Shown here piece by piece: positions 1-7,800 of a DNA stretch of 55,893 bases. Made by a program: the position numbers and the translations under genes. The DNA is from Marinobacter algicola DG893 (lineage in GTDB: Bacteria; Pseudomonadota; Gammaproteobacteria; Pseudomonadales; Oleiphilaceae): positions 1 to 55,893 of the forward strand of contig NZ_ABCP01000024.1 in the NCBI RefSeq assembly GCF_000170835.1. The letters are read 5' to 3'. The notes under the pieces are model-generated. The model did no database searches. It had not been told where the DNA came from and saw nothing but the letters and a program-made list of their open reading frames with translations. How positions within the stretch are numbered: position 1 is the stretch's first letter; every line of letters begins with the position of its first letter.

Positions 1-41
1 GCCCCGACCAAGAACCAAGCCAAACAGGCTAGGGTCAAACC

Positions 42-1022
42 TCAGGAACCAACCTTCAAAACAACCTTCCCGGTAGCAGTCCGACCGGTCAGCGCCCCGA
101 GAGCCTTCTCATAGTCCTCGAAGTCATAGACTTCGCTGATCCTAGGATTAATCTTGCCCTCAGAGAACAGCTTCAGCAGCTCCATCATGTTCTGGGCGCT
201 GTTCTGCGGTTCACGCTGGGTGAAGCTGCCCCAGAAGACACCAACCACCGAACAGCCCTTCAGCAGCGTCAGGTTCGCCGGAATCTTCGGAATATCGCCA
301 GCGGCAAAGCCAATGATCAGATGACGACCATTCCAGGCCATGGCGCGCAACGCCTGTTCCGTGAAGTCACCGCCGACCGGGTCGTAGATCACATCCACGC
401 CCTTGCTGTTGGTCAGGCGTTTAACCGCATCCTTCAACGGCTCTTCGGTGTAGTTGATCAGCTCGTCGGCACCGGCCTCTTTCGCCACCGCCAGCTTCTC
501 TGCCGTGCTGGCCGCCGCAATCACATGGGCACCCATGGCTTTACCCAGTTCAACGGTTGCCAGGCCAACACCACCGCTGGCACCCAACACCAACAGAGTT
601 TCCCCCGGCTGGATGTTCGCGCGTTGCTTGAGTGCGTAATACGACGTGCCATAGACCATGGAAAAAGCAGCCGCTTTCTCATCAGACATGGACTCAGGAA
701 TGGGCAGAATGTTCTGTTCCGGGACAACCACTTCTTCAGCAAAGGCACCGTAGCCGGTGAGGCCCGCAACCCGGTCGCCCGATTTGAAGCGGGTGACTTT
801 CTCGCCGACTTCAATCACCTCACCAGACATCTCTCCACCGGGAGAAAACGGCATGGTGGGCTTGAGCTGGTACTTACCTTCAATGATCAGGGTATCCGGG
901 AAGTTCAGGCCAGCGGCCTTAACCCGCACCTTGACTCCATGACCCTTCACAACGGGACTGGTGACGTCTTCAATCACCAGCGTCTCCGCCGGGCCATACT
1001 CCTTGCAGAGGATCGCTCTCAT
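42..1022 (-). CDS. NADPH:quinone oxidoreductase family protein (zinc-type MDR fold)
   Basis: A 326-residue medium-chain dehydrogenase/reductase. The N-terminal GroES-like domain (about residues 1-115) is followed by a Rossmann domain with the nucleotide-binding motif LGASGGVGLATVELG near residue 145. The cysteine and histidine zinc ligands of true alcohol dehydrogenases are not evident, which fits the zinc-free quinone reductase branch (QorA/YhdH-like). Such enzymes reduce quinones or enals with NADPH in the cytoplasm. The ATG start is preceded by GGAG at a somewhat long spacing. It is transcribed towards the window edge, and the first 41 bases hold nothing recognisable. The family is secure; the substrate is not predictable. 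Confidence 0.93.
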   Translation of the reverse strand: MRAILCKEYGPAETLVIEDVTSPVVKGHGVKVRVKAAGLNFPDTLIIEGKYQLKPTMPFSPGGEMSGEVIEVGEKVTRFKSGDRVAGLTGYGAFAEEVVVPEQNILPIPESMSDEKAAAFSMVYGTSYYALKQRANIQPGETLLVLGASGGVGLATVELGKAMGAHVIAAASTAEKLAVAKEAGADELINYTEEPLKDAVKRLTNSKGVDVIYDPVGGDFTEQALRAMAWNGRHLIIGFAAGDIPKIPANLTLLKGCSVVGVFWGSFTQREPQNSAQNMMELLKLFSEGKINPRISEVYDFEDYEKALGALTGRTATGKVVLKVGS

Positions 1023-1177
1023 GTTCGTGACTCCGTTTCAGGGTAGTCGATAGTTGGACGGTCGATAGAGGACAACGTCGATGGATGGTTATCAACCTAA
1101 ACAGAGTCGCGTCATGAAGCAAATAAAGAAATCTAATCTCGCCGGATTAGCAGGACTTATTCTGAGCACCCCCCTCA

Positions 1178-1744
1178 CTAGAGCATCGTACTGGCATAGA
1201 TCATCGCGCCAACTACCCCAATCGCGGCCACCGCGAGGCCGACACCAACGCCTTTTGGTAGTACCGCGGGAGTTGGCCGGGCACTGCCGGCGACGTCGTG
1301 GCTGACCACGCGTCCTTCCTGGCTGGAGTCCCGAATCAGCTTGATCATCTCCTCACACTGATCGCGGGTGAAGTCCGATGGGCGGAACCTTTTCATGCCA
1401 TGGCGATTCAGAAAGCCCTTCACATCGGACGACAAGGGGACATATTTCATGGACCAGTTGGCGAACGTGCGCGCCTCCAGAGGTTCTTCAAGCAGAGTGA
1501 TTACATTGCGATGTCTCGAATCCCCTGCGATTCTGTCATAGAGCGCTCGTACCGCCCCTTCCTCGCCTTCCAGGTACTGGAAAAACCGGTCATCCCCATA
1601 GTAAAGGCCGCCGACAATGTCATTTTTGGTGTTGTTGCTTCGGGAAGCCATTAGAATTCGGGCAACATTGGGCTCAACGCCCTTATCGACAGGCTGAGCC
1701 AAAAAAGTGGCCTCACTGGCATAGGCCAGACGAATCAGTGACAT
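1178..1744 (-). CDS. BLUF-domain blue-light sensor with C-terminal membrane anchor
   Basis: A 188-residue protein with an N-terminal BLUF (flavin blue-light) domain. The flavin hydrogen-bonding residues are visible: Tyr8 (LAYAS), an Asn pair at 37-38 (SRSNN) and Gln56 in FFQYLEG. A Trp97-Ser-Met99 motif matches the Trp/Met pair of AppA-type BLUF proteins. After a linker, residues about 165-186 form a glycine- and valine-rich hydrophobic helix ending four residues from the C-terminus, so the sensor is probably tail-anchored to the inner membrane. No EAL, GGDEF or HTH output domain is present. I chose the second ATG because GGAG lies 8 bases upstream of it and only 2 bases from the first ATG at 1750. 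Its partner is unknown. Confidence 0.9.
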   Translation of the reverse strand: MSLIRLAYASEATFLAQPVDKGVEPNVARILMASRSNNTKNDIVGGLYYGDDRFFQYLEGEEGAVRALYDRIAGDSRHRNVITLLEEPLEARTFANWSMKYVPLSSDVKGFLNRHGMKRFRPSDFTRDQCEEMIKLIRDSSQEGRVVSHDVAGSARPTPAVLPKGVGVGLAVAAIGVVGAMIYASTML

Positions 1745-1847
1745 AGTCATTGCTCCATACTCGTAACAGCTTCAAGATAAGTCTCAAATACGCTTCAACA
1801 AGCGACAACGGATCACAGCGCTCGCAATACGCAGCTTAAGGCCTGAG

Positions 1848-2468
1848 ATGTTTGACATAATTTACGTACTGGAAATGACCGGCGTGATTGCCTTTGCAAT
1901 CTCCGGCATGTTGATCGCCCGATCCAAGAATATGGACCCGGTGGGCGTTTTCACCATCGGCTTCGTGACCGCGCTGGGTGGAGGAACCCTTAGGGACCTG
2001 ATCATGGACAATCACCCGCTGTACTGGATCAAGCATCAGGAGCAGCCTATCCTGATCCTCTGTATGGCCGTTGTGTTCAGCTACTGGCACCGTGTCGAGC
2101 GTATCCGCGAATCGCGTATCCTGCTTCCTGATGCCCTCGGCCTGGGTGTTTTCACAATCCTCGGCGCACAGCTGGCTCTGGACCTGGGCCATTCCTGGTT
2201 CATTGCTTCTTTGCTGGGAGTTATGACGGGCACCTTTGGGGGTGCCCTGCGCGACACATTCTGCAATGAGGTACCGTTGATTTTCCGCAAGGACCAGATC
2301 TACGCCTCCATTTCCTTTGCCGGTTGCTGGCTGTACTTTGCATGCCAATGGTTACTGGAGAACGAATCCCTGTCCCTGAGCATCGGTGTACTGTTTATTT
2401 TCATCATCCGACTGCTGGCTGTGCGCTTCGACATCCGCCTCCAGCGGGACAGGCGACCGGTGCAGTGA
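1848..2468 (+). CDS. TRIC-type cation channel family protein (UPF0126)
   Basis: A 206-residue membrane protein with about seven hydrophobic helices arranged as two repeats. Each repeat carries the glycine-rich signature of the family: GGGTLRDLI in the first and GGALRDTF in the second. Prokaryotic homologues (YicG/UPF0126) form trimeric monovalent cation channels in the inner membrane. The charged C-terminal tail (RLQRDRRP) is probably cytoplasmic. It is divergent from the BLUF gene with about 100 bases between them and stands alone. The physiological ion is not deducible. Confidence 0.9.
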   Translation: MFDIIYVLEMTGVIAFAISGMLIARSKNMDPVGVFTIGFVTALGGGTLRDLIMDNHPLYWIKHQEQPILILCMAVVFSYWHRVERIRESRILLPDALGLGVFTILGAQLALDLGHSWFIASLLGVMTGTFGGALRDTFCNEVPLIFRKDQIYASISFAGCWLYFACQWLLENESLSLSIGVLFIFIIRLLAVRFDIRLQRDRRPVQ

Positions 2469-2595
2469 ACCTACCGATGATCAATCGTCCCTTGGCGTTC
2501 TCGCCTCCAGCCGGTAACATTGCGGTTTTTTCACCCAATTCCTGAAACCGGTTCATTCAATCCCCATTCAGCACCCTGTGAGGCAGGCATCCGTC

Positions 2596-3894
2596 ATGCT
2601 AGAACGACTATTCAAGCTCCAGGCTCATGGCACCACCGTTCGCAAAGAAGTACTTGCGGGCTTTACCACCTTCCTGACCATGGCGTACATCATCGTGGTC
2701 AACCCCAGCATCCTCTCCGCTACCGGCATGGACTTCGGCGCAGTGTTCGTAGCGACCTGCCTCGCAGCCACAATCGGCACCCTGATCATGGGGCTCTGGG
2801 CCAACTACCCGATCGCACTGGCGCCGGGCATGGGCCTGAACGCGTTCTTCTCGTTCACCGTTGTCGGCGGCATGGGCTATAGCTGGCAGGTGGCGCTGGG
2901 CGCTGTTTTTATATCCGGCTTTATCTTCTTCCTGCTGAGCATCTTCAAAATCCGGGAATGGATCATCAACAGCATTCCCATGTCCCTGCGTTTCGGCATC
3001 TCCGCCGGCATTGGCTTCTTTCTGGCGCTGATCGCGCTGAAAAATGCCGGCATCGTGGTGGATAACCCCGCCACCCTGGTTGGCCTGGGTGACGTGAAAG
3101 TGGCCGAGAGCCTGTTGTTCTTCGGCGGTTTCGTACTGATCTGCGCTCTGTCCTTCCGCAAGATCACCGGTGCGGTGATGATCGGCATCATTGCCGTGAC
3201 AGCAGCAGCCATGGGGCTGGGCATGGTGGAGTACGACGGTTTTGCGTCCGCGCCCCCAAGCCTGGCGCCGACCTTCATGCAGTTGGACCTCGCAGGCGCA
3301 CTGAATATTGGCATGATCAGCGTGATTTTCGCCTTTCTGTTCGTGGACCTGTTTGACACCTCCGGCACCCTCATCGGCGCCGCCCAGCGCGGTGGCCTGC
3401 TGGACAAAGACGGCAAACTGCCACGGTTGGGCCGTGCGTTGATGTCCGATTCCGTGGCCACCATGTCCGGCGCCGCCCTGGGCACCTCCACGACCACCAG
3501 CTACATTGAATCCACCGCCGGCATCTCCGCCGGCGGTCGAACGGGCCTCACCGCCGTCGTAGTAGCAGCTCTTTTCATGGCTTGTCTGCTGCTCTCGCCC
3601 ATTGCCAGCATTATTCCGGCCTACGCCACTGCTCCGGCGCTTCTTTATGTCGCGGTGCTGATGGCCAGCGGCCTGAAACTGATTGAGTGGGACGACGTTA
3701 CCGAAGCCGCACCGGCGGTGGTAACGGCACTGATGATGCCGCTGACCTTTTCTATCGCCAATGGCATTGCCCTGGGCTTCGTCACCTATGCCATCCTGAA
3801 GGCCTTGAGCGGCCGCTGGTCGGACCTGAACCCCAGCGTGGTTATCATCGCCATCGTTTTCATCCTGAAATTCATCTTTCTGGACGCAGCCTAA
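2596..3894 (+). CDS. NCS2-family purine permease (AzgA-like)
   Basis: A 432-residue inner-membrane transporter with about 12-14 hydrophobic segments. The family motifs GLNAFFSFTV (after the third helix), LFDTSGTLIGAAQRGG and GTSTTTSYIESTAGI mark the guanine/hypoxanthine/adenine permease branch of NCS2 symporters. The frame is open from a GTG at 2578, but the ATG at 2596 is preferred because AGGCAG lies about 10 bases upstream and the family N-terminus (LERLFKL, then KEVLAGFTTFLTMAY) begins there. An adenine phosphoribosyltransferase gene starts 27 bases downstream, so the pair looks like a purine uptake and salvage operon. The exact base transported is an inference. Confidence 0.93.
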   Translation: MLERLFKLQAHGTTVRKEVLAGFTTFLTMAYIIVVNPSILSATGMDFGAVFVATCLAATIGTLIMGLWANYPIALAPGMGLNAFFSFTVVGGMGYSWQVALGAVFISGFIFFLLSIFKIREWIINSIPMSLRFGISAGIGFFLALIALKNAGIVVDNPATLVGLGDVKVAESLLFFGGFVLICALSFRKITGAVMIGIIAVTAAAMGLGMVEYDGFASAPPSLAPTFMQLDLAGALNIGMISVIFAFLFVDLFDTSGTLIGAAQRGGLLDKDGKLPRLGRALMSDSVATMSGAALGTSTTTSYIESTAGISAGGRTGLTAVVVAALFMACLLLSPIASIIPAYATAPALLYVAVLMASGLKLIEWDDVTEAAPAVVTALMMPLTFSIANGIALGFVTYAILKALSGRWSDLNPSVVIIAIVFILKFIFLDAA

Positions 3895-3921
3895 GCTGCG
3901 TTTTCAGCGCTTGGACACGCC

Positions 3922-4464
3922 ATGGACTACTTTTCCGAAAGCATCAAGAAAGCCATCCGCACCGTGCCAGACTGGCCCAAGCCAGGCGTCGCCTTCCGCG
4001 ACATCACCACCGTGCTCCAGGACCGCACCGCGTTCCGCAAGCTGATTGATGCCTTCGTTCACCGCTACCACGGCCACGATATTGATGCCGTAGCCGCCGT
4101 CGATGCCCGTGGTTTTATCATCGGCTCGGCCCTGGCCTATGAGCTGAACGCCTCGCTGGTACTGATCCGCAAGAAAGGCAAACTGCCGTTCGATACCCTG
4201 GTGGAAGACTACGAGCTGGAGTACGGCACCGCCTCGGTGGAACTTCACAAGGACGCCTTCAAGCCCGGCGACAACGTGGTGCTGGTGGACGACCTGATCG
4301 CCACAGGCGGTACCATGCTGGCCGCCTCGCGGCTCATCCGTCGAATCGGCGCCGACATTGTCGAAGTGGCTGCCATGATTGACCTCCCCGACCTCGGCGG
4401 CTCACGCAAGCTGCAGGAAGAAGGGCTGAAGGTTTATACTGTTTGCTCGTTTGAGGGCGACTAG
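3922..4464 (+). CDS. apt: Adenine phosphoribosyltransferase
   Basis: A 180-residue cytoplasmic enzyme converting adenine and PRPP to AMP. It carries the type I phosphoribosyltransferase PRPP loop [14 protein letters not shown] (about residues 115-128), the adenine-site segment near [12 protein letters not shown] and the conserved [12 protein letters not shown]. Length matches the family. It follows the purine permease gene by 27 bases, which supports adenine salvage. The Shine-Dalgarno sequence is weak (TTGGA), so it may rely on coupling to the permease gene. A short hairpin follows the stop codon. Confidence 0.97.
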   Translation: MDYFSESIKKAIRTVPDWPKPGVAFRDITTVLQDRTAFRKLIDAFVHRYHGHDIDAVAAVDARGFIIGSALAYELNASLVLIRKKGKLPFDTLVEDYELEYGTASVELHKDAFKPGDNVVLVDDLIATGGTMLAASRLIRRIGADIVEVAAMIDLPDLGGSRKLQEEGLKVYTVCSFEGD

Positions 4465-4482
4465 GGAGCGCTTTGCTCCCTT
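4464..4482 (+). terminator. Weak hairpin after apt
   Basis: GGGAGC at 4464-4469 pairs with GCTCCC at 4475-4480 across a 5-base loop, followed by only two T residues. The first G is the last base of the apt stop codon. It may attenuate transcription, but the short T-tract makes a full terminator uncertain. Confidence 0.35.
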
Positions 4483-4507
4483 CTAGAAATGCACTACGGG
4501 AGCGGCC

Positions 4508-5170
4508 ATGCCTGATTATCAACATCACTGGAAAGATGGAACACCGGTTCACCTGCCGCTGGGCAAGATTGTCTGTATCGGCCGCAATTACGCGGAACAT
4601 GCCCGGGAGCTGAACAACCCCGTTCCGGATGAACCCCTGCTGTTCATAAAGCCGGCAACATCGGCGGTGCACATCACCCGCCCCTTGGACTTCCCACGCA
4701 ACCAGGGCGCGGTTCATTTTGAAACCGAGTTGGCCGTACTGATTGGCCGCCCACTGACCAATGCCTCCGCCAGCGATGCCGAGGCCGCAATCCTCGGCTA
4801 CGGGTTGGCGCTGGACCTGACGCTGCGAGACGTGCAATCCCGGCTTAAAGAGAAAGGCCAGCCCTGGGAGCGCGCCAAGGCCTTTGACGGTGCCTGTCCA
4901 CTGTCGCCGTTCGTGTGCATCGACCGCCTGCGCCGCGACCATCTCACCTTTACCCTGGACATCAACCGCGAACGCCAGCAAACCGGCGATACCCGGGATA
5001 TGCTGAATCCCATCGTGCCACTGATCGCCCACATGAGCACCCAATTCACCCTGATGCCCGGTGATGTGGTTCTAACCGGCACGCCAAAAGGCGTTGGGCC
5101 GCTGGAATCCGGCCAGATATTGTCGCTGGAACTGGAAGACGCCTTGTTTGTTGAGACCACCGTGCTCTAG
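4508..5170 (+). CDS. Fumarylacetoacetate hydrolase family protein
   Basis: A 220-residue enzyme of the FAH/MhpD-like fold. Diagnostic pieces are KIVCIGRNYAEHARELNN at the N-terminus, the metal-binding HFETELAVLIG segment (about residue 77) and the C-terminal LTGTPKGVGPLESG. Relatives hydrolyse acylpyruvates or decarboxylate oxaloacetate in a Mg-dependent manner. The short single-domain length matches YcgM-like acylpyruvase / oxaloacetate tautomerase types. The ATG has GGGAG 5-8 bases upstream. It lies between apt and the ABC1 kinase gene on the same strand; neither neighbour indicates the substrate. Confidence 0.93.
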   Translation: MPDYQHHWKDGTPVHLPLGKIVCIGRNYAEHARELNNPVPDEPLLFIKPATSAVHITRPLDFPRNQGAVHFETELAVLIGRPLTNASASDAEAAILGYGLALDLTLRDVQSRLKEKGQPWERAKAFDGACPLSPFVCIDRLRRDHLTFTLDINRERQQTGDTRDMLNPIVPLIAHMSTQFTLMPGDVVLTGTPKGVGPLESGQILSLELEDALFVETTVL

Positions 5171-5234
5171 GCTGGTCATGGGAAATGGCAATCCCGCCCT
5201 CAGGTCCATCGGCTTTTCAGGACGACTAACAAGC

Positions 5235-6542
5235 ATGGCAAAGAAACCGGTTACCACACGCAGCGGACGATTCTTCAGACTGGCAGGCATGACGGCGTCC
5301 GTGGCCGGACAATACGCCGGCCAGCGCGCTCGTCGGATATTCCGCAGCGAGGAAGACAACGAGGGCGCACGCTCTGAGAGCTATACCCGCATGGCGGACC
5401 AGATTGTCGACACGCTAGGTGAGCTCAAGGGCGCGGTCATGAAGGTCGGACAGATTGCCTCCCAGACCCAGGATTTCCTGCCCCGGGAATTCTCGGACGC
5501 CCTTGAGCGGCTTCAGAAAGAAGCTCCGCCCATGCCGTTTGACGTCATTGTCGTTCAGGTGGAGAGCGAACTGGGCAAACCGGTGTCAGAACTGTTTGAA
5601 TACCTGCAGGAAAAACCCTACGCGGCGGCGTCCATCGGTCAGGTTCACCGAGCCCGCCTGCATGACGGCACCGATGTGATCGTCAAGGTTCAATACCCCG
5701 GTGTGGACGAATCCTGCGACAGCGACCTGAAGCAACTACGCATGGCCCTGAAACTGGGCGGGCTGCTGAAGATGCCGAAAGAGCACGTCGATCAACTGTT
5801 CGGCGAAATCCGGGTGCGGCTCAAAGAGGAACTGGATTACGAGAACGAGGCCCGTAACCTGGAGGCATTCCAGGTGTTCCATACCAACGACGACTGGATC
5901 AAGATCCCGACCGTGTTCGCCAGCCACTCCTCCCGGCGAGTGCTGACCATGGAACTGGTGGAAGGTGACCACATCAGCCAGGTAACCCCCGCAAGGTATG
6001 ATCAGGACACCATCAATCTGATCGGGCATCGCATCTTCACCATGATGGCGGACCAACTTTTCCGCTACCAGTGCATCCATGGTGACCCTCACGCCGGCAA
6101 CTTCGCTTACCGGCCGGATGGCACCATCATCCTGTATGACTTTGGTTGCGTGAAAAAGCTGAAGCCGGAAATCGTCGAGGCCTATCGCAACGCCCTCGTC
6201 TCTGCCCTGGAAGAGGATTACGCCGCCCTGGATCGCCACCTGATCGCCCTTGGCGCCCGCGTGGAATCGCAGCCGGCGGTGGACGAAGCCTACTACGCCA
6301 TGTGGCGAGACATACTGATCCAGCCCTTCGACAGCGACGCGCCCTACGACTTTGCCGAGTCCGAACTCCACAAGGACGTCGCTGCCAAGACCACCACGGT
6401 GTTCAAGTACCTGGATTACTTCAAACCGCCGGTAGAGAGTATCTTTATCGACCGCATGATCGCCGGTCATTACTGGATGATGAAGCGATTGGGGGTGCAG
6501 GCGGCGTTTCGGGAGGAACTCGAGGAATATCTGGCGTTATAA
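5235..6542 (+). CDS. ABC1/AarF (UbiB-like) atypical protein kinase
   Basis: A 435-residue protein-kinase-like protein of the ABC1/COQ8 family. The family-specific KxGQ motif is at residues 70-73 (KVGQ), the alanine-rich nucleotide loop AAASIGQVHRA at about 130-140, the probable ATP lysine at 151, the catalytic loop HGDPHAGNF and the metal-binding DFGC further on. Members support ubiquinone biosynthesis or lipid homeostasis. Unlike E. coli UbiB there is no obvious pair of C-terminal transmembrane helices, and no ubi genes adjoin, so this may be a second, non-UbiB paralogue. The frame extends upstream to 5094, but that part overlaps the previous gene; the ATG at 5235 starts the family-like N-terminus. 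Its 3' end overlaps the convergent sirtuin gene by 6 bases. Confidence 0.92.
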   Translation: MAKKPVTTRSGRFFRLAGMTASVAGQYAGQRARRIFRSEEDNEGARSESYTRMADQIVDTLGELKGAVMKVGQIASQTQDFLPREFSDALERLQKEAPPMPFDVIVVQVESELGKPVSELFEYLQEKPYAAASIGQVHRARLHDGTDVIVKVQYPGVDESCDSDLKQLRMALKLGGLLKMPKEHVDQLFGEIRVRLKEELDYENEARNLEAFQVFHTNDDWIKIPTVFASHSSRRVLTMELVEGDHISQVTPARYDQDTINLIGHRIFTMMADQLFRYQCIHGDPHAGNFAYRPDGTIILYDFGCVKKLKPEIVEAYRNALVSALEEDYAALDRHLIALGARVESQPAVDEAYYAMWRDILIQPFDSDAPYDFAESELHKDVAAKTTTVFKYLDYFKPPVESIFIDRMIAGHYWMMKRLGVQAAFREELEEYLAL

Positions 6543-7217
6543 CCCCAGTTCCCTCACCCACTCAGCAACGCCCTCGCTGGCGCCCTTGCGAATCACCCTC
6601 GCCCTCGAAAGGCTGGCCGGTTCACCAGGATCAATGACCGTTACCGGCACATCGAAATCCACCAGATCAACCAGTCCAGCCGCGGGATAGACCTGCAGGG
6701 AGGTGCCCACAATCAGTAGATGGTCCGCCGTGGGCACGATCTCTGCCGCGGCCTCAATCATCGGTACTTCCTCGCCGAACCATACGATGTGCGGCCTAAG
6801 CTGGGATCCGCGCTCGCAGGTGTCTCCCGGTTGGATATCCCCGAATCCGATATCGTAGACAAGCTCGGGATGCTTCGAGCTACGAGCCTTGGTCAACTCA
6901 CCGTGCAAATGGATAACGTTACTGGAGCCGCCGCGCTCGTGCAGGTTGTCCACGTTCTGGGTGATGATGGTGATCCGATAATGTTGCTCCAGCTCCGCCA
7001 ACAGGCAATGAGCATCGTTGGGCTGTGCCGATTCGAGTTGCCGGCGACGTTCGTTGTAGAAGCGCAGCACCAGCTCCTGGTTTCGGGCAAAGGCTTCGGG
7101 CGTCGCCACGTCATAAACACTGTGTTTCTCCCACAGGCCGCCATTGTCGCGGAAGGTGGAAAGTCCGCTTTCGGCGCTCATGCCGGCGCCGGTGAGCACA
7201 ACGATATGATCTTTCAT
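6537..7217 (-). CDS. Sir2-family NAD-dependent deacylase lacking the zinc site
   Basis: A 226-residue sirtuin. The NAD-binding motifs GAGMSAESGL and TFRDNGGLWE, the TQNVDNLHERGG loop, catalytic His105 in IHLHGEL, VWFGE and VGTSLQVYPAAG are all present. Tyr54 and Arg57 (FYNERRRQL) match the Tyr-x-x-Arg pair that reads succinyl- or malonyl-lysine in CobB and SIRT5. The four zinc cysteines after the catalytic His are missing: the segment after GELTKARSS has one cysteine only. Zinc-free sirtuins of this type are known in bacteria. Predicted activity is cytoplasmic lysine desuccinylation or demalonylation, possibly with deacetylation. It converges on the ABC1 kinase gene with a 6-base overlap. Confidence 0.93.
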   Translation of the reverse strand: MKDHIVVLTGAGMSAESGLSTFRDNGGLWEKHSVYDVATPEAFARNQELVLRFYNERRRQLESAQPNDAHCLLAELEQHYRITIITQNVDNLHERGGSSNVIHLHGELTKARSSKHPELVYDIGFGDIQPGDTCERGSQLRPHIVWFGEEVPMIEAAAEIVPTADHLLIVGTSLQVYPAAGLVDLVDFDVPVTVIDPGEPASLSRARVIRKGASEGVAEWVRELGL

Positions 7218-7249
7218 ACAGCAACACTTTGATTATCAGATGGGTGTAG

Positions 7250-7756
7250 TCAGAACAGGAGCTTCTCCGGCCTGCGCCGTTTTTCCACTCTCAGCCCATG
7301 CCTCTCCAGGATAGCAACCAGTTCCTCGGTGTCATCGATATTGAGGAAGGGTGCGAGGGAAATTTCCTCGCCCCGGAACTGCAGATGAAGCTTCGGGGGA
7401 GTCCAGGGATGGCGTGGCATGTCCTGCCATACACGGGTATGGCGCCGGGGCAGCTCCCATTCCTGTTCCTTGCGGGTCAGGCCTTTTTCCAGGCGGATCA
7501 GCTCCGGTGCGAAGGTCAGCACCTCGCGCCTCTGGCACCGGCGGGAGGTGTAATAAAACGCCGCCGCCAATGCGGTCAACTCAAGGCCGGCGAACGGTAA
7601 TACCGGCCACGCTCCCGCCAGGAGCATGCCGGTGGCAATTATCAGGGAAAGGAACACAGCCGCAAGCCAAATGCGAATATTGCCACGCCAGCTCATGGAC
7701 CGGTTGGGGGTCAGGAGAAAACAGTCGCCTTCACGCTGGGAAAGCTGCTCTACCAT
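7250..7756 (-). CDS. DUF2244 membrane protein
   Basis: A 168-residue protein with two adjacent transmembrane helices (about residues 30-46 and 50-68) after a short N-terminal region containing LTPNRSMSWRG. A cytoplasmic domain follows with the family sequence LIRLEKGL and a conserved tryptophan-rich stretch (RVWQDMPRHPWTPP). This is the DUF2244 family, common in proteobacteria and often near respiratory genes, with no established function. The ATG is preceded by GGGAGC at a good spacing. It lies between the sirtuin and D-2-hydroxyglutarate dehydrogenase genes on the same strand, with gaps of 32 and 44 bases, so co-transcription with both is plausible. Confidence 0.88.
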   Translation of the reverse strand: MVEQLSQREGDCFLLTPNRSMSWRGNIRIWLAAVFLSLIIATGMLLAGAWPVLPFAGLELTALAAAFYYTSRRCQRREVLTFAPELIRLEKGLTRKEQEWELPRRHTRVWQDMPRHPWTPPKLHLQFRGEEISLAPFLNIDDTEELVAILERHGLRVEKRRRPEKLLF

Positions 7757-7800
7757 TCAGGTCGCTCCCGGGAGCCACCACCCGCATCACCTGAACGCCT

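Noticed and set aside
5094..5234. N-terminal extension of the ABC1 kinase frame
   Set aside because: It overlaps the end of the previous gene, has no family homology, and the ATG at 5235 begins the conserved N-terminus.
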